Positions 32,500-39,487 of a DNA stretch of 64,000 bases are shown here, piece by piece. The position numbers and the translations under genes were made by a program. Location of the stretch: assembly GCF_014648855.1 (NCBI RefSeq), contig NZ_BMRX01000006.1, positions 372,001-436,000 of the forward strand. Reading direction: 5' to 3'. The notes beneath the pieces were generated by a model. That model ran no database searches and was not told the DNA's origin. It worked only from the letters and a program-made list of their open reading frames with translations. This stretch comes from Streptomyces parvulus (GTDB lineage Bacteria; Actinomycetota; Actinomycetes; Streptomycetales; Streptomycetaceae). Every line of letters begins with the position of its first letter. The first letter of the stretch is position 1.

Positions 32500-32808
32500 C
32501 TAGGGCGCCCGGAAGTTGACGTATCCCAGCAGGACGATGACCGCGGCCACGCAGCCGAGCACCACGGCCGTGGACACCCACGACGAGCGCCGCCGGGAGC
32601 CCACGTGGTCGGGGTCCGCACGGAAGGGGACCGGTCCGGGAGGGTTCTCCTTCCAGCGCGCGGCGAGCATCCGGGCGCGCGCCGACGGCTCCTTGTGCTC
32701 GGCGCCGTCCGCCCATCGGAGATCGAACTCCCGCTCCTCGTCGTCCCGCTCCGCCATCTCCGGCACGCTCCCCGTCCCCCTCGGTCGAACAATCGTTTCA
32801 CTCACCAT
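32500..32808 (-). CDS. Small single-pass membrane protein
   Basis: Up to 102 residues from ATG 32808; an internal ATG at 32757 (MAERDDEEREFDLRW) is an alternative start. Charged N-terminal part, then one C-terminal membrane segment (WVSTAVVLGCVAAVIVLLGY) ending three residues from the stop region: a tail-anchored topology. It was the chromosomal neighbour downstream of glnA before the element inserted. Function unknown. Confidence 0.65.
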   Translation of the reverse strand: MVSETIVRPRGTGSVPEMAERDDEEREFDLRWADGAEHKEPSARARMLAARWKENPPGPVPFRADPDHVGSRRRSSWVSTAVVLGCVAAVIVLLGYVNFRAP

Positions 32809-32870
32809 GATTCCGCGCCGGGAGCGCGGTGTGAAGGTTTTCAGCCAGGAACGAAGCCGGGAACGAGGAC

Positions 32871-32906
32871 GCCCCCGCCCCCCACGCGAAGGCGGGGGAC
32901 GGGGGC
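32871..32906 (-). terminator. Displaced native glnA terminator
   Basis: GCCCCCG at 32871-32877 pairs with 32900-32906, with further C/G-run pairing inside. It lies 22 bp beyond the glnA-derived att copy (TGA stop at 32928-32930, minus strand), exactly where a glnA terminator should be, but glnA is now 15.3 kb away. Confidence 0.8.
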
Positions 32907-32929
32907 GCCGGACGGCTCAGGCGTCGATC

Positions 32930-32954
32930 ACACGTCGAAGTACAGCTCGAACTC
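32930..32954. repeat. attL: 25-bp direct repeat
   Basis: Identical to 48248-48272, the last 25 bases of glnA (minus strand, ending in codons for ELYFDV). Here the copy is followed by TGA (minus strand) and the native terminator, so this is the displaced original gene end. Confidence 0.93.
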
Positions 32955-33048
32955 TGACGGCACCTTGGCCGCCTGTGGAGATGCCACGGCAGTGCGTTGA
33001 CCTGTGTGTTTGACCGTTGGGACACGTTGGGTAACGCTAAGAACGTTG

Positions 33049-33075
33049 GAATGTTCTGCGGACTGATTGCGGACC
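33049..33075. promoter_or_regulatory. Repressor-like site and candidate integrase arm sites near attL
   Basis: GAATGTTCTGC (33049-33059) repeats the sequence upstream of the GntR gene. It overlaps TGCGGACT (33057-33064) followed by TGCGGACC (33068-33075); the same octamers recur at 48179-48197 near attR. Confidence 0.45.
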
Positions 33076-33106
33076 GCGCGTGTCACTGTCAGTTGCGTTG
33101 CACGTG

Positions 33107-33147
33107 AAGGGGCCCCTCGCCTGACTCCACCGGGCGAGGGGCCCCTT
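33107..33147 (-). terminator. Terminator of the GntR gene
   Basis: Perfect 15-bp stem, AAGGGGCCCCTCGCC at 33107-33121 with its complement at 33133-33147, 17 bp after the gene. Confidence 0.88.
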
Positions 33148-33164
33148 TCTGCGTTCCGGCCCGC

Positions 33165-33905
33165 CTACTCCTCCAGGTCGTACTCCGAGGACAGCTCCCG
33201 GCCGGCGCCGAGGTAGTCGACCGCGTACTCGGTGGGCTCGCCGTTCTGGTCCCAGTAGTGATTGATGACGACGATGGTCGTCGTGCCCGCTTCGGCTTCC
33301 AGCGCGTCGGAGACGTCCTCGGGGACCTTCCGCAGCGCCACCGTGTCCCGCCGTCGGCTGACGCGCCGACCGGTGCGCTCCTCGATCAGTCCGAACGTCA
33401 TCTTCGGGAGCGGTGCGGCGTCGAGGAACTCGGGGGCCTGCTCTGCAATGGCTGCCGAAACCCACGTTGTGGAGACGGTGACCACGCCCGCGCCGTCGAG
33501 GTACCGGCGTCGCCGCCGGGCAACTTCGGCGCCGGCCTCCAGGCCGAGTGCGTCGGCGACTTCCTGGGATGCCGGTTCCCTGACTGCGTCGAGGATCTCG
33601 ACACGTTCGTCGTTCCCGAGCGTCGGGCCGCCGGCTTGCAGCTTGGCGAGCCTGTCGGCGCCCGCAGTGAGCTTCCTGGGCCTGGTGACGATGGTGCCCA
33701 CTCCGGGCGTCGCGGTGGCGTAGCCCTCGGCGCGGAGGACGCCAGGAACTCGCGCAGCTGTGGCACGGCTGACGCCCTCGGTCTCGATGATCTGGCTCAC
33801 GGACGGGACGCGGTCTCCGGGCTGGAGTTCGCCGCTCTCGATGCGCTCGATGATCTGCGCCGCGATCCGCTGGTACGGCGGCAGTCCCGAGAGATCACGA
33901 ACCAT
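33165..33905 (-). CDS. GntR-family repressor (KorSA-like)
   Basis: 246 residues; ATG 33905 with AGGAG upstream. N-terminal winged helix (YQRIAAQIIERIESGELQPG, DRVPSVSQIIETEGVSRATA), then a UTRA ligand domain (RRYLDGAGVVTVSTTWVSAA, ALEAEAGTTTIVVINHYWDQ). In pSAM2 the GntR-type KorSA represses transfer/replication genes; this copy, at the edge of the element and divergent from the small-gene operon, is placed for that role. Two CTTCTAGAA sites sit in its own promoter region. It may switch between quiescent and excised states. Confidence 0.85.
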   Translation of the reverse strand: MVRDLSGLPPYQRIAAQIIERIESGELQPGDRVPSVSQIIETEGVSRATAARVPGVLRAEGYATATPGVGTIVTRPRKLTAGADRLAKLQAGGPTLGNDERVEILDAVREPASQEVADALGLEAGAEVARRRRRYLDGAGVVTVSTTWVSAAIAEQAPEFLDAAPLPKMTFGLIEERTGRRVSRRRDTVALRKVPEDVSDALEAEAGTTTIVVINHYWDQNGEPTEYAVDYLGAGRELSSEYDLEE

Positions 33906-33917
33906 GAAATCTCCTAA

Positions 33918-33974
33918 CTTCTAGAATGTTCTGCAATGCTTGTTGACTCTCGCTGGTCTTCTAGAACATCCTAG
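33918..33974. promoter_or_regulatory. Operator candidates of the GntR repressor
   Basis: CTTCTAGAATGTTCTGC (33918-33934) and CTTCTAGAACATCCTAG (33958-33974) are direct repeats 40 bp apart, each with internal dyad symmetry (AGAATGTTCT; CTAG-n6-CTAG). They lie between the divergent GntR and HTH genes. A partial copy is at 33049-33059. Confidence 0.65.
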
Positions 33975-34029
33975 GCGTGTACCCAGTCGGCGCGTCAGAT
34001 GCCGATTGGGACAAGACAGTCATGCCAAA

Positions 34030-34076
34030 GCCCTGACGGGGTGATCTCGGTGTTCCAGCACCGAGCCCGCCAGGGC
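34030..34076 (+). promoter_or_regulatory. Nested stem-loop leader upstream of the HTH gene
   Basis: Outer stem GCCCTGACGGG (34030-34040) pairs, with one mismatch, with CCCGCCAGGGC (34066-34076) and encloses an inner 7-bp stem CTCGGTG/CACCGAG. It ends 26 bp before the ATG at 34103. Could be an attenuator or 5' leader structure. Confidence 0.55.
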
Positions 34077-34102
34077 CTCGCATCCAAGAGTCGAGGTCTC
34101 AG

Positions 34103-34348
34103 ATGCACGCTGAGCTTATCCCGCCTGCCCAGATGCAGGCGTCCGAGAGCGGTCCGCTCCGGGTCAAGGACGTCGCCGCCGCGCTACGCATCAACAACGC
34201 CACGGTGTACGCCGAGATCAAGGCGGGCCGGCTGCCCTCCTACCGCGTCGGCCAGGGCCGCGGCACCATCCGCGTCTCCCGGGCCGCCTTCGCGCAGTAC
34301 CTCACCGACCGCGGCATCCCCGCCGCAGAGCTGGCGGTGACGCTGTGA
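34103..34348 (+). CDS. Excisionase-like helix-turn-helix protein
   Basis: 81 residues, GAGGT before ATG 34103. MerR/excisionase-type HTH_17 fold: LRVKDVAAALRINNATVYAE, IKAGRLPSYRVGQGRGTIRV, then AFAQYLTDRGI. Size and fold fit an Xis/recombination directionality factor or a small activator of the following operon. Its TGA overlaps the next gene's GTG. Confidence 0.75.
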   Translation: MHAELIPPAQMQASESGPLRVKDVAAALRINNATVYAEIKAGRLPSYRVGQGRGTIRVSRAAFAQYLTDRGIPAAELAVTL

Positions 34349-34866
34349 CGACGAACCACATTCCCCAGCAGCGCACCGCTGCGACCGTCCACCCGTTCCC
34401 GGCCATCAAGCCCGGCTACCGGCTGGCGCCCGCGAAGATCGGCACGGACGACTCCGCGCAGATCGTCTACATCGAGTGCCCCAACTGGTGCGACGAGGAC
34501 CACGTCGCCGACTTCGTCGGGGCCGTTGAGGACGTCATTCACCGGACGCAGGCCACCTACGAGGGGGCGGTCATCGTTCCGTCGTTCGGCGTGGCGCCGT
34601 ACCCGCAGCAGCTGTTCGCCTACGTCGAGGCGGACCCGTCCGACACGAACCCGCTGCTGAAGGCCGCGCACGTCACCGTCGAGGACCCGCGCGCCGCGAC
34701 CATGGCCTACCTCACCCCGGAGATGGCGGAGAAGCTCGCTGACGAGGTCATCGGCTTCGCGTCGCACCTGCGCCACCTGGCCCGCACCGTGCGGCTCGCG
34801 AATCAGGGCGACTCGGATCCCGACATGGACGAGGCGCTGCGCCGGGTCCGCGGGGAGGCCGTCTGA
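34345..34866 (+). CDS. DUF6907-like protein, copy 1
   Basis: 173 residues, GTG start overlapping the previous stop (GTGA). The conserved core IECPNWCDEDHVADFVG has a CxxWC-x3-H pattern typical of small actinobacterial element proteins (DUF6907), followed by a beta-rich domain (AYVEADPSDTNPLLKAAHVT) and a C-terminal helix (MAEKLADEVIGFASHLRHLA). Cys/His spacing hints at metal binding. Function unknown; paralogue at 34982-35350. Confidence 0.65.
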   Translation: MTTNHIPQQRTAATVHPFPAIKPGYRLAPAKIGTDDSAQIVYIECPNWCDEDHVADFVGAVEDVIHRTQATYEGAVIVPSFGVAPYPQQLFAYVEADPSDTNPLLKAAHVTVEDPRAATMAYLTPEMAEKLADEVIGFASHLRHLARTVRLANQGDSDPDMDEALRRVRGEAV

Positions 34867-34985
34867 TGCCCAGGCGCAACAACAACGTGAAGGGCGACCC
34901 CCGCCCCAACCTCCGGGGCGAGCTGTCCGTGCAGGTGGTCCGCCGCATCAACCGCAAGGCCCGCCGGACGGGGTGGACGCGGTGA
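34866..34985 (+). CDS. Tiny basic protein
   Basis: 39 residues, ATG overlapping the previous TGA. Very basic, asparagine-rich start (MPRRNNNVKGDPRPNLRGEL), then VVRRINRKARRTGW. Position inside a chain of start/stop-overlapping genes supports it; DNA or RNA binding is possible from charge only. Confidence 0.5.
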   Translation: MPRRNNNVKGDPRPNLRGELSVQVVRRINRKARRTGWTR

Positions 34986-35350
34986 CCGCCCGCACGGTCG
35001 TCCTGCAGACCAAGGACCACGGCCGCGTCGAGTTCGAGTGCCCGGCGTGGTGCATCGGCCACGCGTGGCAGGCCGGCGCCGGCATCGGCCGCAACGACAT
35101 CGTCCACAAGTCCGTGGCGGTGAAGGCCGCGTCCGACACCTACTCCTACGGCTACGTCTCTTTGCTGCGGGTGTGGATGGCGTGGGCGCCGTTCGCCGAG
35201 CTGGTGCCGCGGGTGTCCGTGGAGGTCGACGTGCAGGGCGACTTCGAGGCCGAGGAGATCGCGCACGTGGCTGGCGCCCTGCGCACCGCCGCGAACCGCA
35301 TGGAGCAGGTCGCCGCCCAGGCGATCGCCTTCCGAGGAGACGTCGCGTGA
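34982..35350 (+). CDS. DUF6907-like protein, copy 2
   Basis: 122 residues from the GTG at 34982, which overlaps the preceding TGA; an upstream GTG at 34973 is possible. Core VEFECPAWCIGHAWQAGAGI repeats the C-P-x-W-C-x-H pattern of the gene at 34345, then VSVEVDVQGDFEAEEIAHVA and a helical end. Paralogue of copy 1; function unknown. Confidence 0.62.
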   Translation: MTARTVVLQTKDHGRVEFECPAWCIGHAWQAGAGIGRNDIVHKSVAVKAASDTYSYGYVSLLRVWMAWAPFAELVPRVSVEVDVQGDFEAEEIAHVAGALRTAANRMEQVAAQAIAFRGDVA

Positions 35351-35538
35351 GCGCCCGCTGGCCCGTTCGCCGGCCGACCGAGCACGCCGCCATCCGCGCG
35401 GTGTGCCGGTCGGCACGGCCGACCCCTTCCGTACCCGCCCTGATGGCCGCACTGATCGAGGCGAACGAGCGCCGCGACCGCGAGGGCGTCTGCCTGGCCG
35501 CGCACCGCGTCGTGCGCGCCGCCGAGGAGCAGCAGTGA
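35347..35538 (+). CDS. Small helical protein of the transfer operon
   Basis: 63 residues, GTG overlapping the previous stop. Arg/Ala-rich, two predicted helices (PSVPALMAALIEANERRDRE, LAAHRVVRAAEEQ). No family recognised; kept because of its overlapping position. Confidence 0.5.
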   Translation: MSARWPVRRPTEHAAIRAVCRSARPTPSVPALMAALIEANERRDREGVCLAAHRVVRAAEEQQ

Positions 35539-36212
35539 AGAACGACTACCTGAAGTGGGGTGCCCTGGCCGCCGCGCTCGTCGCGACGGCCTCGGCCGAG
35601 TACGAGCTGGCCCGCGCGGTCGGCTTCAACCAGTGGGTGGCCGCCGCCGTGCCCGCCGCCCTGGACCTGTACACGGTGCGGGCCCTGCGCGCGCACCGGG
35701 AGGTGCTGGCCGCGGTCGCCGCGATGATCGGCGTCAACGCCGCCTCGCACCTGGTGACCACGGGCCTGGTGCCGGTGAACGTGTGGCTGGTCGTGGCGGT
35801 CGCCGCGATCGCCCCGCTGGTGCTGTGGCGCGTCCATAGCCTCGCCATCGACGTGACCGCCCCGGTGTACGTCGAGCGCGTCGAGGACGAGCGGCCTACG
35901 GGTCCGGTCGTCCCCGCGCCGGTGGTCATCCCGGCGGAGCGGACGCTCACCGCGGCGCCGTTCCTGTGGGACTCGGTGGCGCCTCCGAAAGCCCTTCCGG
36001 TGACCACGTCGGTGCCCGCCGAGACGGCCCGGGAGGTGGTCACTGAGGTTGTCGCGCTCAGCCCGGCTGAGCTGCGACGCAAGGCCCGCAGGATGAACAA
36101 GCTGGCGGTCATGATGACGAAGCGCCCGGTGACCATCAAGGCGCTGCAAGACGAGCTGGGGTTGTCGCGCCGCGACGCGACGGACCTTCGCCGGGAGGTG
36201 GTCACGCCGTGA
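35535..36212 (+). CDS. Spread/transfer-associated membrane protein (DUF2637/SpdA-like)
   Basis: 225 residues, GTG start overlapping the previous stop. Three to four membrane segments in the first 110 residues (WGALAAALVATASAEYELAR, VNVWLVVAVAAIAPLVLW), a Pro/Val-rich linker, then a C-terminal helix-turn-helix-like region (VTIKALQDELGLSRRDATDL). Multi-pass proteins here act in intramycelial plasmid spreading (Spd) in Streptomyces elements; the fusion to a DNA-binding-like tail is also seen in DUF2637 proteins. Confidence 0.7.
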   Translation: MKNDYLKWGALAAALVATASAEYELARAVGFNQWVAAAVPAALDLYTVRALRAHREVLAAVAAMIGVNAASHLVTTGLVPVNVWLVVAVAAIAPLVLWRVHSLAIDVTAPVYVERVEDERPTGPVVPAPVVIPAERTLTAAPFLWDSVAPPKALPVTTSVPAETAREVVTEVVALSPAELRRKARRMNKLAVMMTKRPVTIKALQDELGLSRRDATDLRREVVTP

Positions 36213-36514
36213 GCGACGCCCTGGAGAAGGCAGAGGCCGCCGCCTGCGAGGCCGCGAAGAACAGTGTCGACGTCGCACAGATCGTCGCCGCCGTCCTCGC
36301 CGCCCAGCAGACCACCCAGCAGCCGGCCGCGCCTCCCCCGGCGGCCCGGTCCGAGTTCGACGCCAAGAAGTGGCTGACGATCGGGTTCCTCGGCATCGCC
36401 GGGGGCCTGGTCGCCTCCCTGTTCGCCGTCGCCGTCGCCATCGGCGCCGTGTCCGTCGCCATCCTCGCCCTGGTCCTCCGGTCCATGTGGCGCGACTACC
36501 AGAAGGGGAAGTGA
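36209..36514 (+). CDS. Small membrane protein, Spd-like
   Basis: 101 residues, GTG overlapping the previous stop. N-terminal helix (LEKAEAAACEAAKNSVDVAQ), Gln/Pro-rich linker, then a hydrophobic hairpin (WLTIGFLGIAGGLVASLFAV, AIGAVSVAILALVL). Likely spread-associated membrane protein. Confidence 0.62.
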   Translation: MSDALEKAEAAACEAAKNSVDVAQIVAAVLAAQQTTQQPAAPPPAARSEFDAKKWLTIGFLGIAGGLVASLFAVAVAIGAVSVAILALVLRSMWRDYQKGK

Positions 36515-36516
36515 CC

Positions 36517-36702
36517 ATGCCCGAGATCACGGTTGAGGACCTCAACGAGATCGACGACTGCACCTGTATCGAGTTCTGCGACGAGGACCCGAAGACGGCT
36601 TGCGGCCTCTCCGGCGCCCCGCACGTCCACCCGGAGACCCCCGGATTCCCCGGCGTCACCGGGCCGTGCCCCGTCCACCCGGGCCGTCCCGGCGACCACT
36701 GA
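36517..36702 (+). CDS. Small acidic Cys/His-rich protein
   Basis: 61 residues, ATG 3 bp after the previous stop. MPEITVEDLNEIDDCTCIEF is followed by CDEDPKTACGLSGAPHVHPE and GPCPVHPG; five Cys and several His suggest metal binding. No family recognised. Confidence 0.55.
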   Translation: MPEITVEDLNEIDDCTCIEFCDEDPKTACGLSGAPHVHPETPGFPGVTGPCPVHPGRPGDH

Positions 36703-36782
36703 CCTGCCCTTCCGTCCCTCACGGCCCGCCCGTGGGGGTGCGGTGGGGCCGGACAGCCCGGCCCGCCCGAGAGGAGCCCACC

Positions 36783-36896
36783 GTGGCCGACACCAACGAC
36801 ACCGAGGTCGAGTACGAGGACGACGGAACCGGCGACTACACGATCACCTTCTCCATGACCCTGCCGGCGCCCGCCGACGACACCGAGGAGAAGTAG
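36783..36896 (+). CDS. Tiny acidic protein
   Basis: 37 residues, GTG start after GAGAGGAG. Strongly acidic (DTNDTEVEYEDDGTGDYTIT, then MTLPAPADDTEEK). No family recognised; supported by ribosome site and codon bias. Confidence 0.45.
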   Translation: MADTNDTEVEYEDDGTGDYTITFSMTLPAPADDTEEK

Positions 36897-36899
36897 CCC

Positions 36900-37061
36900 A
36901 TGGCCGCCAACCCCGTCCGCTTCAGCGACTTCACCCGCGCCGAGAAGGCTCAGATCACCGCGCTGACCGCCCGCATGGCCCTGCCCCGCGCCAACATCAC
37001 CAAGCTGCGCCGGCAGGTCGAGGCCATCGAGAACAAGGCCGCCAGCCGCAAGGGCAAGTAG
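36900..37061 (+). CDS. Small basic SpdD-like protein
   Basis: 53 residues, ATG 3 bp after the previous stop. Basic helix-rich sequence (FTRAEKAQITALTARMALPR, then ITKLRRQVEAIENKA). It resembles the small ORF often found just before tra in AICEs; function unknown. Followed by a strong hairpin. Confidence 0.5.
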   Translation: MAANPVRFSDFTRAEKAQITALTARMALPRANITKLRRQVEAIENKAASRKGK

Positions 37062-37067
37062 CTCGAT

Positions 37068-37108
37068 CCCGGGGCGGCGTCCTACCGCCAAGCAGCCGCC
37101 GCCCCGGG
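37068..37108 (+). terminator. Hairpin before tra
   Basis: 12-bp perfect stem, CCCGGGGCGGCG at 37068-37079 with its complement at 37097-37108. Ends the small-gene operon and separates it from tra. Confidence 0.8.
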
Positions 37109-37118
37109 CCTCTCAGCC

Positions 37119-37140
37119 CGTCACGAAATACGTCACGAAA
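37119..37140 (+). promoter_or_regulatory. Tandem repeat in the tra leader
   Basis: CGTCACGAAA occurs at 37119-37128 and 37131-37140, 12 bp apart and 14 bp before the tra ATG. A regulator bound here would block tra transcription or translation. Confidence 0.6.
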
Positions 37141-37154
37141 CTGGAGAGCCCATC

Positions 37155-39284
37155 ATGACGGACACCGCACCCGAGAGGGTGAACGGGCACGTCAAGCCGC
37201 AAGTGTCCCTCCTCAAGTTCGCCCCCGAACAAGCCACCGCCCCGGCCGTCGAGGTGGGTCAAACTGACCCACCTGCGCCGCGCCGCCGGGTGCGTGTCGA
37301 CCACCTGCGGCGCGTCGTCGTCGAGGTCCGCACGAACGCCGGCTACCGGGCCGCGGTACGGCACGGCGCCTACATCATCGGCGGAACCCGGATCCTCACC
37401 CGTCGGGCCTGGGACTCGAGGACGACCGCCCGCCACGACCGGATGATGCGCATCGCCGAAGCGTCCGGGAACGAGGAACTGGTACGCGAGTGGGAGCAGC
37501 GCGCCCAGGCGTACCGGGCCGCCCGTCAGAAGCGGCGCGTCGAGATGCTGCAGATGATGGTGAACGCCCCCAAGGCGATCGCAATGGGTGTCGTCGGGTC
37601 GGCTGGCATCCTGCTCGTCCTCGGCATGCTGCTCGCCTGGGCAAGCCGCGACGTCGCCGACGTCCTCACCCCGTTGAACACGGTGGTCGACCTGGTCGGA
37701 TGGGTGGCGTTCCTCGCCTCCGTCGTCTGGGAGCCGCTGCTGACCGCGCTGCCGTTCCTGGCCGTGGCCGGCGCCTGGTCCGTTGGACGCGGCCAGCGCA
37801 CCGCCCCCGTCTGGGCGCTGCCCGAGGACGGTGACGAGCGGGACGTCGTGCCTGATGAGAACGCCATCCTGCGTGCCCTGGGCAAGCTGGGCATTGCCCC
37901 GCTGAACGCGGCCCTCAAGGAAGGCTGGAAGCCGCGCTGGGTGCAGCCGTCCACCCGCTCCGGAAACGGCTGGCATGCGCAGCTGCAGCTCCCCGAGGGC
38001 GTGCCCGTCGAGATGATCGCCGACAAGAAGCGGATCTTGGCGCACAACCTGATGCGCAAGCCCATCGAGGTGTGGCCGACCGAGCCCCGCGACCAGGCTG
38101 GCGTCCTCGACCTGTGGGTGGCCGACCCCGGCGTCCTCACCAAGCCGGTACCGCCGTGGCCGCTCCTCACCGAGGGGACAGCCGACTACTTCAAGGGGGT
38201 GCCCTCCGCCCTCAACGCCCGCGGCGAGCAGGTCATCGGCCGGCTGATGGCCTCCAACTACCTGATCGCCGGAATCATGGGCTCGGGCAAGTCGTCGCTG
38301 GTCATCTCACTGCTGCTCGGCGCCATGCTCGATCCGCTGGTCGAGGTCGACGTGCACGTCCTCGCCTACAACAACGACTACGACGCGATGCGGCCCCGGC
38401 TGCGGAGCCTGGTCAAGGGCGACGACCCCGAGCACGTCGTCGCGGCCATGGACACGCTGCGCGCCCTCGTCGGCGAAGTGTCCCGCCGGGGTCAGGAACT
38501 GGAGCGGATCGGCACGGACACCAAGGTCACGCGCGAGATGGCGGAACGCGACCCGTCCATGCGCCCGCGGATCGTCGTGTTCGACGAGGTACACGAGCTG
38601 TTCACCAGCAAGGAGCACGGCAAGGAAGCCAAGGAACTGGCGCTGAGGGTCACCAAAAAGGCCAGGAAGACGGCCATCACCCTGCTGTGGATCACCCCGG
38701 ACGCGGACGCGGCGAGCCTGCCCCGCGGGATCTCCAAGACCGTGTCCCACAGGGTCGCGTTCGCCATCAACGACCACCAGGGCAACGACGCCATCTTGGG
38801 CACCGGCATGCATAAGAACGGTTATTCGGCGACGACGCTGGTCGCGGGCGAGGACGTAGGCACCGCCATGGCCGCCGGCTTCTCGAAGACTCCCGGGCTG
38901 ATCCGCTCGTACTACGTGCGGAAAGAGGCGGGCATCGACGAGGTGACCCCGGTTGTCGAGCGGGCCGTCGCCCTGCGGGAAGGCGTAGCCCCTGCGGACG
39001 TCCCGCAGCGCGCCGAACGACCCGACCCGCTGGCCGACGTCGCCGCGGTCCTGGGCGACGAGTCACGCGTCCTCGTACAGGAGGTGCTGCACCGGCTCGC
39101 CGAACACAACCCGGGGCACTACCGCAGCTGGGGGCCGGCCGATCTGAAGAAGGTTCTGGAGCCCTACGGCGCCCAGCAGTACAAGTCCGACGGCCGCATG
39201 GTCGTCGCCCGCGACCGCGTCCAGGACGCCATCCTCGAGCGCCTGGCCGAGGACGCCGACGACGAGGGAGACGACGAGATCTGA
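37155..39284 (+). CDS. tra: FtsK/SpoIIIE-type DNA translocase Tra (TraB/TraSA-like)
   Basis: 709-residue protein for conjugative transfer of double-stranded DNA between mycelia. N-terminal cytoplasmic region, two or three membrane segments (about 138-160 and 176-209), a linker, then the motor domain with Walker A GIMGSGKSS (373-381) and Walker B RIVVFDEVHEL (Asp477/Glu478). The C-terminal part (about 620-709: VLVQEVLHRLAEHNPGHYRS, WGPADLKKVLEPYGAQQ) is a winged helix that in TraB recognises the clt locus. The repeat cluster 17 bp downstream is the likely target. Confidence 0.92.
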   Translation: MTDTAPERVNGHVKPQVSLLKFAPEQATAPAVEVGQTDPPAPRRRVRVDHLRRVVVEVRTNAGYRAAVRHGAYIIGGTRILTRRAWDSRTTARHDRMMRIAEASGNEELVREWEQRAQAYRAARQKRRVEMLQMMVNAPKAIAMGVVGSAGILLVLGMLLAWASRDVADVLTPLNTVVDLVGWVAFLASVVWEPLLTALPFLAVAGAWSVGRGQRTAPVWALPEDGDERDVVPDENAILRALGKLGIAPLNAALKEGWKPRWVQPSTRSGNGWHAQLQLPEGVPVEMIADKKRILAHNLMRKPIEVWPTEPRDQAGVLDLWVADPGVLTKPVPPWPLLTEGTADYFKGVPSALNARGEQVIGRLMASNYLIAGIMGSGKSSLVISLLLGAMLDPLVEVDVHVLAYNNDYDAMRPRLRSLVKGDDPEHVVAAMDTLRALVGEVSRRGQELERIGTDTKVTREMAERDPSMRPRIVVFDEVHELFTSKEHGKEAKELALRVTKKARKTAITLLWITPDADAASLPRGISKTVSHRVAFAINDHQGNDAILGTGMHKNGYSATTLVAGEDVGTAMAAGFSKTPGLIRSYYVRKEAGIDEVTPVVERAVALREGVAPADVPQRAERPDPLADVAAVLGDESRVLVQEVLHRLAEHNPGHYRSWGPADLKKVLEPYGAQQYKSDGRMVVARDRVQDAILERLAEDADDEGDDEI

Positions 39285-39300
39285 GGGAGTTCTCCCTACC

Positions 39301-39367
39301 CGCCTCCCTGTACCGCCTCCCTGTACATGACCAGCGGAAATGGCCAGCCAGGGAGGCGAGGGAGGCG
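39301..39367. repeat. Candidate clt (Tra recognition) repeat cluster
   Basis: CGCCTCCCTGTAC occurs twice in exact tandem (39301-39313, 39314-39326); after a 23-bp spacer AGGGAGGCG occurs twice in tandem in the opposite sense (39350-39358, 39359-39367). So CGCCTCCCT is present four times, two in each orientation. GGGAG-TT-CTCCC just upstream and CTCCCTCCC at 39424 add partial copies. Position right behind tra is where clt lies in Streptomyces plasmids. Confidence 0.7.
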
Positions 39368-39487
39368 GCCTCGGAGAGACCCCCAGGGCGCGCAGATCAG
39401 GCCGCCGGCCTCCCCGCCGCAGTCTCCCTCCCTAGGCGGGAGCAGGTGTCACGCGCCCCGACAGCGGCGGCTGACGCGGCTGTGACG

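Noticed and set aside
32930..32954. tRNA gene as attachment site
   Set aside because: The repeat is the glnA 3' coding end; no tRNA fold or CCA end is visible at either junction.
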